Assembly: GCA_040755915.1 (NCBI GenBank)
Contig: JBFLWM010000016.1
Location: 1-57,752 of the forward strand
From: Sulfurivermis sp040755915
Lineage (GTDB): Bacteria > Pseudomonadota > Gammaproteobacteria > Thiohalomonadales > Thiohalomonadaceae
Direction: 5' to 3'
Length of the DNA stretch: 57,752 nt
A program made the translations under genes and the position numbers. Positions 8,386 to 15,180 of this stretch are shown here, piece after piece. Position 1 is the first letter of the stretch. Each line of letters begins with the position of its first letter. Under the pieces are notes generated by a model, which had not been told where the DNA came from, searched no databases, and was given only the letters and a program-made list of their open reading frames with translations.

Positions 8386-8982
8386 TCAGGCGGCGTTCAG
8401 GGCGGCCTCCAGCTCGGCAAAGGTCTGGGCGACCTCGGTGGTTTCGATGGTGATGCCCAGCTGTTTGCTGATCTGCTTGGTGGAGAACATGCCGCGCACG
8501 ATCTGGCGGTCGCCGGCGGTACGTTCCACCACCAGGGCATGCTGGCGGCCGACCCGTTTCATGGTTTCGACGATGTCGCCCACGCTGGCGCGCTCCACGT
8601 CGGGCATGCACAGCACGTCCAGCTTGTCCTGGGCGGTCATGATGTCGCGCACGAAGATGTCCTCGCGCTTGCCGCCCACCTCCTGCAGGTACTTCATCGG
8701 CTTTTCGCCCAGGATGTCGGTGGCGGTGATGACGCCCATGATTTCGTTGTCGCGTCCGGTGACGAACAGCAGGCGCACGCCGGAGGCGATCATGCGCTGG
8801 TTGGCGTCCTCCAGGCTGGCGCAGGGGCCGATGGTCATGGCGGCCACCTTGATGAAGTCGGTCATGACGTCGGTGGCAGGGCTGTCGGCGGTGACGCGCT
8901 CCGGCAGGCGCTGCGGCGGGCGATGGTAGGTGGCGCCGGCATCGAGGGTCTTGTAGGACAGGGGATTGTAGTTCTGGCTCAT
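8386..8982 (-). CDS. two-CBS-domain protein
   Basis: 198 aa soluble protein with two CBS domains: roughly 38-96 (DVMTDFIKVAAMTIGP through GVITATDILGEKP) and 110-180 (RDIMTAQDKLDVLCMPD through GMFSTKQISKQLG). CBS pairs bind adenosine nucleotides and serve as energy or ligand sensors, usually controlling a partner protein. Here the CBS pair stands alone, so the partner must be encoded elsewhere. GGAG lies just before the ATG. The 158-base region upstream (8983-9140) is AT-richer and would hold the promoter. Confidence 0.88.
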   Translation of the reverse strand: MSQNYNPLSYKTLDAGATYHRPPQRLPERVTADSPATDVMTDFIKVAAMTIGPCASLEDANQRMIASGVRLLFVTGRDNEIMGVITATDILGEKPMKYLQEVGGKREDIFVRDIMTAQDKLDVLCMPDVERASVGDIVETMKRVGRQHALVVERTAGDRQIVRGMFSTKQISKQLGITIETTEVAQTFAELEAALNAA

Positions 8983-9143
8983 GTACGTTTCTCCAGTGGT
9001 CGCGTGGTGCTTTGTGTATTTTTACCCTGTGAAACTAGAAATAATGCAAAAAACCTGTTTTTTCAATTCAGCCAGAACCAAATATATTTCGCCTGTCATT
9101 AGCAATTTGAATGTCATGGCCCTTGCCATGGGGCGCGCAATAA

Positions 9144-9169
9144 AAAAGGCCGGCTTGCGCCGGCCTTTT
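9144..9169 (-). terminator. terminator of the HU-like gene
   Basis: A GGCCGGC stem with TTGC loop is extended by A/T pairs. On the minus strand a T6 run follows, 24 bases after the HU-like stop. Confidence 0.85.
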
Positions 9170-9192
9170 GCAGGACTGCCGGGAGCCGTGTC

Positions 9193-9600
9193 TTAGACGA
9201 CGGTTTCCTTCAGGCCCTTCAGTGCGGTCAGTTTGACGGTATTGCGCGCCGGCTTGGCCTTGACGGTGATCTCTTCGCCGGTGAAGGGGGAGATCATCTT
9301 GCGTGCCTTGGTGGCGGGCTTCTTGTGGCGACGGATCTTCACGCCCACTTCCGGGATGGTGAATTCGCCGGAGCCGTTCTTCTTCATGTGGGCCTCGACC
9401 ATGGCGGCCATGGTGCTGAACACGGCACCGACATCCTTCTTGGCTACGCCGGTGGTTTCGGCGATGGCGGCGATGATCTGGCTCTTGGTCTGCTTGGCGG
9501 TGATCGCCTTCAGCGGGGCGGCGGCAGCCTTGGCCGGAGCGGCCTTCTTCGGGGCGGCCTTTACAGCTTTCTTGGCAGCGGTCTTTTTCTTTACAGCCAT
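9193..9600 (-). CDS. HU-family DNA-binding protein with Lys/Ala-rich N-terminal tail
   Basis: 135 aa, about 40 longer than ordinary HU (about 90). Residues 1-35 are a histone-H1-like Lys/Ala/Pro tail (MAVKKKTAAKKAVKAAPKKA...). Residues 36 onward form the HU/IHF domain: TKSQIIAAIAETTGV, a dimer helix, then the DNA-binding arm with the GEEITVKAKPARN segment near 108-120. Such tailed HU proteins compact or bridge DNA in many proteobacteria. GGGAGAT precedes the ATG. The leader contains a perfect 20-bp palindrome (9629-9648), suggesting control of this gene by a dimeric regulator or an RNA hairpin. Confidence 0.9.
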   Translation of the reverse strand: MAVKKKTAAKKAVKAAPKKAAPAKAAAAPLKAITAKQTKSQIIAAIAETTGVAKKDVGAVFSTMAAMVEAHMKKNGSGEFTIPEVGVKIRRHKKPATKARKMISPFTGEEITVKAKPARNTVKLTALKGLKETVV

Positions 9601-9628
9601 CTGTGATCTCCCTGGTTCGATGGTAGAA

Positions 9629-9648
9629 ACAACTCACCGGTGAGTTGT
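9629..9648. promoter_or_regulatory. perfect 20-bp palindrome in HU-gene leader
   Basis: ACAACTCACC and its exact complement meet with no spacer (9629-9648), 29 bases upstream of the HU-like start. It could be an operator for a dimeric repressor or a leader hairpin. No T-run follows it on the minus strand, so it is not a terminator for that strand. Confidence 0.55.
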
Positions 9649-9820
9649 CGTCGGCGAGTGATTTTGAAACGATAATTTGCAAAATACAAGGGAAAAAAGC
9701 GACGCAAACCCCCTTTTTTTCCAGTTGTGCGGCCTTTTTTCATTTTTGCCCGCCAGCGGCGCCGTGAGGAAACTGCTAGGATGCGCGGGCAGTGATGTCG
9801 GCAGTGCGAGGTGCGGTGGT

Positions 9821-10228
9821 GTGATTGGGGAAATCAGTGTCGAAGTTCCGGGCCAGGGCCTGCACGAGATCACGGTGCGCGTAGCGGATCTGGTGCAGCG
9901 GGCAGGTATCCGGGAGGGGCTCTGTACGGTGTTTTTGCAGCACACCTCGGCCAGTCTGCTGATCCAGGAAAATGCCGATCCGAGCGCGCGCCGTGATCTG
10001 GAGCGCTGGCTCAACCGGCTGGTGCCGGAGGGCGATGCGCTCTACACCCATACCCAGGAAGGCGCCGACGACATGCCGTCCCACATCAAGACGGCACTGA
10101 CGGCGGTCAGTCTGGCCATCCCGGTGGTGGACGGCCGCCTGGCCCTGGGCACCTGGCAGGGCATCTATCTGTGGGAACATCGGCGCCATGGCGGGCGCCG
10201 GCGTTGCGTGGTGCATATCGGCACCTGA
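9821..10228 (+). CDS. YjbQ family protein (UPF0047, secondary thiamine-phosphate synthase-like)
   Basis: 135 aa from GTG 9821; earlier in-frame starts would add about 48 residues unlike the family, and 135-140 aa is the usual length. Family motifs are intact: QHTSASLLIQENADP (about 39-53, with the conserved His), DDMPSHIK (about 89-96), and the C-terminal GTWQGIYLWEHR. Some YjbQ proteins show weak thiamine-phosphate synthase activity, but their true physiological role is not settled. It lies 13 bases before the AEC transporter and is probably co-transcribed with it. The exact start is the least certain part. Confidence 0.87.
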   Translation: MIGEISVEVPGQGLHEITVRVADLVQRAGIREGLCTVFLQHTSASLLIQENADPSARRDLERWLNRLVPEGDALYTHTQEGADDMPSHIKTALTAVSLAIPVVDGRLALGTWQGIYLWEHRRHGGRRRCVVHIGT

Positions 10229-10241
10229 CGGGGAGCGATGA

Positions 10242-11156
10242 ATGGTTGACGTGATCTTGCAGGCGGCGGCGCTCATCGTGTGCGGCGTGATGTGGCGGGT
10301 GCTGACGCCGCTGGGGCTGGAGGCGGAGCAGGTGCGGCGCAGCCTGACCGGCGTGGTCTATGTGCTGCTGCTGCCGGCCCTGGTGCTGCTGGTGCTGTGG
10401 CAGGCGCCGCTGGGACTGGATTCGGTGCGCATTGCCGTGTCGGCGGCGGCGGCCGTCGGTTTTGGCCTGCTGGCGGCCTGGCTGTGGTTCCGCCGCAGCA
10501 GCCAGCCCCATCGCGTGGTCGGTGCCCTGTTGCTGGCGGCGGCCTTTCCCAATGCCACCTATCTCGGCCTGCCGGTGCTGGAGGCGACTTTCGGCCCCTG
10601 GGCGCGCAGTGTGGCGATTCAGTACGACCTGCTCGCCTGCACGCCCCTGTTGCTGTCGGTGGGCATCTCGCTGGCGGCCTGGTATGGCGGCGGCGGGCAG
10701 AAGGAACACCCGCTGCTGGCGCTGCTCAAGGTACCGCCGCTGTGGGCGGCGCTGGCCGGCATCGGTCTCAATCTGGCGCAGGTGCCGCTGCCGGCCATCG
10801 TGCGTTCCTGGCTCGACATGCTCGGTTCCGGCGTGGTGCCGCTGATGCTGTTTTCCCTTGGCCTCGGCCTGCGCTGGGCCGGTGCCTGGCGCCACCAGAT
10901 CCCGCTGGTGCTGCCGGTGGCGGCGATACAGTTGCTGCTGACGCCGCTGCTGATCTGGGGGCTGGCCGCCGCGCTCGGCCTGCAGGGCGAAGTGCTGGCG
11001 GCGGTGGTGCTGGAGGCGGCCATGCCCAGCATGGTGCTCGGCATCGTGTTGTGCGATCGCTACCAGCTGGATACCGGGCTGTATGCCATGGCGGTGACCG
11101 TTACGACGGCACTGTGCATGCTGACCCTGCCGTTGTGGTTCGCCTGGCTGTCCTGA
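10242..11156 (+). CDS. AEC-family (auxin efflux carrier type) transporter
   Basis: 304 aa, almost entirely membrane-embedded with about ten hydrophobic segments in two halves. Typical family sequence is seen at AAAFPNATYLGLPVLEATFG (about 99-118, the asparagine/proline kink of the first half) and AAMPSMVLGIVLCDRY in the second half. Bacterial AEC members move dicarboxylates, malonate or other small organic acids as secondary transporters; the substrate cannot be assigned here. GGGGAG precedes the ATG, and the gene follows YjbQ by 13 bases. Confidence 0.87.
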   Translation: MVDVILQAAALIVCGVMWRVLTPLGLEAEQVRRSLTGVVYVLLLPALVLLVLWQAPLGLDSVRIAVSAAAAVGFGLLAAWLWFRRSSQPHRVVGALLLAAAFPNATYLGLPVLEATFGPWARSVAIQYDLLACTPLLLSVGISLAAWYGGGGQKEHPLLALLKVPPLWAALAGIGLNLAQVPLPAIVRSWLDMLGSGVVPLMLFSLGLGLRWAGAWRHQIPLVLPVAAIQLLLTPLLIWGLAAALGLQGEVLAAVVLEAAMPSMVLGIVLCDRYQLDTGLYAMAVTVTTALCMLTLPLWFAWLS

Positions 11157-11247
11157 CGCAGGTGGCAGGCGGGGCGCTTAGCCCGTATGATTGGAGAGGC
11201 TGCACTCTGGCGGGTGCGGCGAAGAATAATGACAAAGGATTGAGGAG

Positions 11248-11814
11248 ATGCGACAGGCTCTCTTTCTGCTCATGTTGCTTGCCCTGGCGCCGGCCCTGGC
11301 GGAGACGGTCTATATCAGTGACGTCCTGCGCGTGGGCGTGCGCGCCCAGCCCAACTCCAGCGATACCCCCATCACGGTAGTGACTTCCGGCGCCGAGCTG
11401 ACGGTGCTGGAGCGTCAGGCCGGTCATTTGCGCGTGCGCACGGCCGGCGGGGTGGAAGGCTGGATCAGCGAGGTCTATGCCACCGGCGAGCTGCCGGCAC
11501 AGCGGCGTCTGGAGCGGATGGAACAGGAGCGCGATCGTCTGCAGCAGGAGCTGGCGCGCCTGCGTGGCAGCAGCAGCGAGAGCGGTGCGCAGGTCGAGCA
11601 GCTCACCGCGCGCATCGAGGCCTTGCAGGCTGAAAACAGCCAGCTGCAAAGCCGGATGGCGGAGTTGCAGGCGCAGTTGCAGGTGGAGAGTTCTGCCTAT
11701 GGCTGGCTGTATTACGCGGCGGCACTGATCGTGCTGTTTGTCCTCGGCGTGTACCTGGGCGTGCGCTGGGACAAGGAGCGGGTGGCGCAGCGCCTGGGCG
11801 GTCTGGAGCTCTGA
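11248..11814 (+). CDS. TIGR04211-type SH3/coiled-coil membrane protein (first copy)
   Basis: 188 aa. Signal peptide (1-18, ending ALA), bacterial SH3-like domain (about 19-80; YISDVLRVGVRAQPNSSD, GWISEVYATGELP), a coiled coil of about 65 residues (85-148, repeated Glu/Gln/Leu heptads), one TM (about 153-172) and a short basic cytoplasmic tail. It is thus a periplasmic SH3 on a coiled-coil stalk. The same architecture occurs 2.5 kb away at 14366-15019. Function is unknown; SH3b domains often contact cell-wall peptides. TGAGGAG lies before the ATG. It converges with the GST gene with a one-base gap and no visible terminator. Confidence 0.85.
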   Translation: MRQALFLLMLLALAPALAETVYISDVLRVGVRAQPNSSDTPITVVTSGAELTVLERQAGHLRVRTAGGVEGWISEVYATGELPAQRRLERMEQERDRLQQELARLRGSSSESGAQVEQLTARIEALQAENSQLQSRMAELQAQLQVESSAYGWLYYAAALIVLFVLGVYLGVRWDKERVAQRLGGLEL

Positions 11815-11815
11815 C

Positions 11816-12472
11816 CTAACAGAACACCCTGGCGCCATGGGCGCCGCCGCCGCGGATGTGTTCGCGGTACAGCGCCGCGAATTCCGGCACCACCGAATCC
11901 CGCACCGCCGGCCGTTGCAGCAACTGCTGCGACCAGGCCGATACCTTCGGCAGCCCCCGTAGCAGGCCCAGCGGGTGCCATCCCTCCAGCAGGTCGAGGC
12001 GCAGGAAGAACGGCGCAAAGGCCGCATCCACCAGGGCGAATTCCCCGCCGTTGAACAGCGGTCCGGCGATCTGCTGTTCCAGTTGCGCCAGCCTGGCGCA
12101 CAGTTCCGTGCACTGCGCATCGAAGGCGGCGGCATCGGCTGCCGCCATGGTGAGGTTGTACTGGCAGGCCAGCAGGCCGGAGGCAAACTCGATCCAGGCG
12201 CGGTTGTGCGCCTTGCGCAGCGGATCGGCGGGGTGCAGCGAAGGCGGGTTGTCCTCGTCCAGGTATTCCATGATCACCGCCGACTCGAACAGCACCGTAT
12301 CCCCCACCTTGAGCAGCGGCACCTTGCCCAGCGGCGAGATGCGCTGGAACCATTCCGGCGGTTCCTTCAGGTTGATGTAGGTGATGTCGAAGGCCACGCC
12401 CTTTTCCAGCAGCACGATCACCGAACGCTGCACGAAGGGACAGAGTTTGAAGCTGACCAGTTCCGGTTTCAT
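11816..12472 (-). CDS. glutathione S-transferase family protein
   Basis: 218 aa from ATG 12472. The N-terminal thioredoxin-like domain has C11-P-F-V-Q-R, the cysteine-type active site seen in omega-like GSTs, plus the glutathione-contact region GKVPLLKVGD and the ESAVIMEYLDE motif (about 63-73). The C-terminal helical domain (about 85-205) includes LVDAAFAPFFLRLDLLEG. Cys-type GSTs usually act as thiol transferases, dehydroascorbate reductases or glutathionyl-hydroquinone reductases rather than conjugating enzymes. The substrate is unknown. A REP-like inverted repeat lies between this gene and the HIT gene upstream. Confidence 0.88.
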   Translation of the reverse strand: MKPELVSFKLCPFVQRSVIVLLEKGVAFDITYINLKEPPEWFQRISPLGKVPLLKVGDTVLFESAVIMEYLDEDNPPSLHPADPLRKAHNRAWIEFASGLLACQYNLTMAAADAAAFDAQCTELCARLAQLEQQIAGPLFNGGEFALVDAAFAPFFLRLDLLEGWHPLGLLRGLPKVSAWSQQLLQRPAVRDSVVPEFAALYREHIRGGGAHGARVFC

Positions 12473-12490
12473 GGCACCATTCCCCAAATG

Positions 12491-12563
12491 GTAGGAGCGG
12501 ATCGCATCCGCGATACAGCCTGTCTGCGCACACGGCACCAAATCGCGGCAAAGCCGCTCTTGC
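12491..12563. repeat. REP-like palindromic element
   Basis: Outer arms GTAGGAGCGG...CCGCGAT (12491-12514) and AATCGCGGCAAAGCCGCTC (12541-12563) are imperfect complements. The same motif, better preserved, occurs at 52539-52607, so this is a dispersed extragenic palindrome. Confidence 0.75.
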
Positions 12564-12575
12564 AGCTGGTGCGAA

Positions 12576-12917
12576 TTAACCCGGTGGCCAGGTGAAGTCG
12601 CGGCCGGCCAGCAGGTGCAGGTGGATGTGGAATACCGTCTGGCCCGCGGCGGCATTGGTATTCATCACCAGGCGGTAGCCGTCTTCGGCAAAGCCCAGCT
12701 CGGCGGCGAGCCGGCGCGCGGCCAGGAACAGCCGGCCCACTGTCGCCGCATCGGCCTCGGCCAGATCGTTGACGGTGGCGATATGGCGGCGCGGAATGAT
12801 CAGGATGTGGGTCGGCGCCTGCGGGTTGAGGTCGCGGAAGGCCACCACATGCTCGTCCTGATGGACGACGGTGGCCGGGATCTCGCCGGCGGCGATCTTG
12901 CAGAAGATGCAGTTCAT
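12576..12917 (-). CDS. HIT-family nucleotide hydrolase (HinT-like)
   Basis: 113 aa from ATG 12917 (AGGAG upstream). The catalytic histidine triad is H97-I-H99-L-H101 (TVFHIHLHLLAG), preceded by the HILIIPRRH strand (37-45). N-terminal C3 and C6 (CIFCKIAAGEIP) are usual in this group. HinT enzymes hydrolyse purine nucleoside phosphoramidates and aminoacyl-AMP. The chain ends shortly after the triad (WPPG) as in the family. It is transcribed toward the REP-like element and the GST gene. Confidence 0.92.
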   Translation of the reverse strand: MNCIFCKIAAGEIPATVVHQDEHVVAFRDLNPQAPTHILIIPRRHIATVNDLAEADAATVGRLFLAARRLAAELGFAEDGYRLVMNTNAAAGQTVFHIHLHLLAGRDFTWPPG

Positions 12918-13034
12918 GGTTGCTCCTGTGGTTTTGTATCTGGTGTAACCCATGGTCGTGGCCGGATCAAGCCGGATGTGCCGGCGACGCGGCTCCCTGT
13001 TATCCTATGGCCCCCTTCAGCCCCAGTTTTCCCC

Positions 13035-14357
13035 ATGAGCAAAGCCATTCCCAAAGTCGGTTTCGTCAGCCTCGGCTGCCCCAAGGCCACCGTGGATTCC
13101 GAGCGCATCCTCACCCACCTGCGCGCCGAAGGCTACCGCATCGTGCCGACCTACGACGATGCCGACCTGGTGGTGGTGAATACCTGCGGCTTCATCGACG
13201 CGGCGGTGGAGGAGTCGCTGGACACCATCGGCGAGGCGCTGGCGGAGAACGGCCGGGTGATCGTCACCGGCTGTCTCGGCGCCAAGGAGGAGGTGATCCG
13301 CTCGGCGCACCCGCAGGTACTGGCGGTGACCGGCCCTGATTCGCTGGAGCAGGTGATGAGCGCGGTGCACGGCGTGCTGCCGCCGCATCATGACCCCTAC
13401 ACCGACCTGGTGCCGCCCGGCGGCATCAAGCTGACGCCGCGCCACTACGCCTACATCAAGATCGCCGAGGGCTGCAATCAGCGCTGCACCTTCTGCATCA
13501 TCCCGTCGATGCGCGGTGACCTGGTGAGCCGGCCGGCGGGCGAGATCCTTGAAGAAGCGGAAAAGCTGGTGGGCGCCGGCGTGAAGGAACTGCTCATCGT
13601 GGCGCAGGACACCGCCGCCTACGGCGTCGACCTCAAGTACCGCACCGGCTTCTGGCACGGCAAGCCGGTGAAGAGCCGCATCACCGAACTGGCGCGCAAC
13701 CTCGGCTCGCTCGGCGCCTGGGTACGCCTGCACTACGTCTACCCTTACCCGCATGTGGACGAGCTGGTGGAGCTGATGGCCGACGGGGTGATCCTGCCCT
13801 ACCTGGATGTGCCGCTGCAGCACGCCAGTCCCGCCATCCTCAAGGCCATGCGCCGCCCCGGCAACATCGAGAACACCCTGCAGCGCATCGGGCAGTGGCG
13901 CGCCACCTGCCCGGACCTGACCCTGCGTTCCACCTTCATCGTCGGCTTTCCCGGCGAGACGGAGCAGGACTTCGAACAGCTGCTCGCCTTCATCGAGGCG
14001 GCGCGGCTGGATCGCGTCGGTGCCTTTGCCTATTCACCGGTGGAGGGGGCGCCGGCCAATGCCCTGCCCGGCGCCGTGCCGGAAGACCTCAAGGAGGAGC
14101 GTCTGGAGCGCTTCATGGAACTGCAGGCGGCGATCAGCGCCGACAAGCTGCAGGACAAGGTGGGGCGCACCCTGACCGTGCTGGTGGACGAAGTGGGTGA
14201 GGAGGAGGCCTACGGCCGCTCCAGCGCCGACGCGCCGGAGATCGACGGCATGGTGGTGATTGAAAACGGCGCCGGCCTGCAGGGCGGGCAGTTCGTTGAA
14301 GTGGAAATCACCGCCGCCGGCGAACACGACCTGTTCGGTGAGGTCGTGTCCGCCTGA
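13035..14357 (+). CDS. rimO: RimO, ribosomal protein S12 methylthiotransferase
   Basis: 440 aa from ATG 13035, matching E. coli RimO in length; upstream in-frame extension is not family-like. Three domains are visible: an N-terminal MTTase domain with auxiliary-cluster cysteines C15, C51 and C80; a radical-SAM domain with C147-x3-C151-x2-C154 (EGCNQRCTFCIIPSMRG); and a C-terminal TRAM domain (about 375-440). It adds a methylthio group to Asp89 of ribosomal protein S12 using two 4Fe-4S clusters and SAM. All six cluster cysteines are present. Its stop is 8 bases from the convergent SH3 gene. Confidence 0.95.
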   Translation: MSKAIPKVGFVSLGCPKATVDSERILTHLRAEGYRIVPTYDDADLVVVNTCGFIDAAVEESLDTIGEALAENGRVIVTGCLGAKEEVIRSAHPQVLAVTGPDSLEQVMSAVHGVLPPHHDPYTDLVPPGGIKLTPRHYAYIKIAEGCNQRCTFCIIPSMRGDLVSRPAGEILEEAEKLVGAGVKELLIVAQDTAAYGVDLKYRTGFWHGKPVKSRITELARNLGSLGAWVRLHYVYPYPHVDELVELMADGVILPYLDVPLQHASPAILKAMRRPGNIENTLQRIGQWRATCPDLTLRSTFIVGFPGETEQDFEQLLAFIEAARLDRVGAFAYSPVEGAPANALPGAVPEDLKEERLERFMELQAAISADKLQDKVGRTLTVLVDEVGEEEAYGRSSADAPEIDGMVVIENGAGLQGGQFVEVEITAAGEHDLFGEVVSA

Positions 14358-14365
14358 GGTGTTTC

Positions 14366-15019
14366 TCAGCGCCAGTCGCTCCAGCTCTGGCGCTTGCGCA
14401 GTTTGGGCAGGATCAGGCCCAGCAGCATGCCGCCGAACAGGACGCCGGCACCGGCCAGGAACCAGTCGCGGTTGGCACGATCACGCAGGGCGGTGTTTTC
14501 CTCGCTCAGCATGCGGGCATTGAGTTCCAGCTCCTGCAGCCGCTTGCCCATCTCCTGATTCTGTTTCTCCAGCTCCAGCGGCCGGGCGGCGACGGCCTTC
14601 AGCCGTTCCAGTTCCCCCTGCAGCTTTTCCGCCGTGCTGCTGACCTGTTTGTGTTCGCCTTCCACGGTGCGCTTTTCAGTGCGCAGCGCCGTCAGTTCCT
14701 TCTTGAGCTGCTGGTTCTCCGTTTCGAAACGGGCCAGGCGCTGCTCTGCCTGGGCCAGGCGATCGCGGGCCACCGGGGTCGGCGTGAGGTACTGCGACAG
14801 CACCCAGCCTTCGGTGCCGTCGGGGGTGCGCACACGTACGTATTTGTCATCGTGTTCGAGGATCTCCAGGGCCGTGCCGGAGGTGAGGGTGCGCAGGATC
14901 TGGTAGGTGTTGCCCTGGCCGGTGCGCAGGGTAATGACCAGGGTGTCATCGACGTAATTGGTCTCGGCCAGGCCCGCCGTCGCAACGGCGCACAGCAGCA
15001 CGAACAGGATGCCTCTCAT
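14366..15019 (-). CDS. TIGR04211-type SH3/coiled-coil membrane protein (second copy)
   Basis: 217 aa. Signal peptide (1-18, ending GLA), SH3-like domain (about 19-82; TNYVDDTLVITLRTGQGNTY, GTEGWVLSQYL), a coiled coil longer than in the first copy (about 85-180), one TM (about 186-204) and a basic tail. The same order as the protein at 11248-11814, but with longer stalk and only moderate identity, so they are old paralogues or differently specialised members. One copy per genome is what I would expect, so the pair is notable. AAGGAAGA lies before the ATG. Function unknown. Confidence 0.85.
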   Translation of the reverse strand: MRGILFVLLCAVATAGLAETNYVDDTLVITLRTGQGNTYQILRTLTSGTALEILEHDDKYVRVRTPDGTEGWVLSQYLTPTPVARDRLAQAEQRLARFETENQQLKKELTALRTEKRTVEGEHKQVSSTAEKLQGELERLKAVAARPLELEKQNQEMGKRLQELELNARMLSEENTALRDRANRDWFLAGAGVLFGGMLLGLILPKLRKRQSWSDWR

Positions 15020-15153
15020 GGTGTGTCTTCCTTGTGGCTAAAACCCGCGTATTGTTTGCAACGGCGCCGGCGTCGACAGTGTCGACAGTCACAGTTCCGG
15101 GCAGCCGTCCCGTCTCGTGGCGCATGTGTAGCACGTTTCGGGGCGGAGATGTA

Positions 15154-15173
15154 GGCCGGACTGTCGTCCGGCC
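15154..15173 (-). repeat. perfect hairpin after the heme GGDEF-EAL gene
   Basis: GGCCGGAC and its complement surround a 4-base loop, just 3' of the minus-strand GGDEF-EAL gene. It may act as a terminator-like 3' stem or a REP relic; there is no T-run. Nearby GTCGACAGT occurs twice in tandem (15071-15088). Confidence 0.45.
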
Positions 15174-15180
15174 GGCCGGG

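Noticed and set aside
10107..10895. Gln/Arg/His-rich minus-strand frame opposite the AEC transporter
   Set aside because: Composition typical of an antisense shadow of a Leu/Ala-rich membrane protein.
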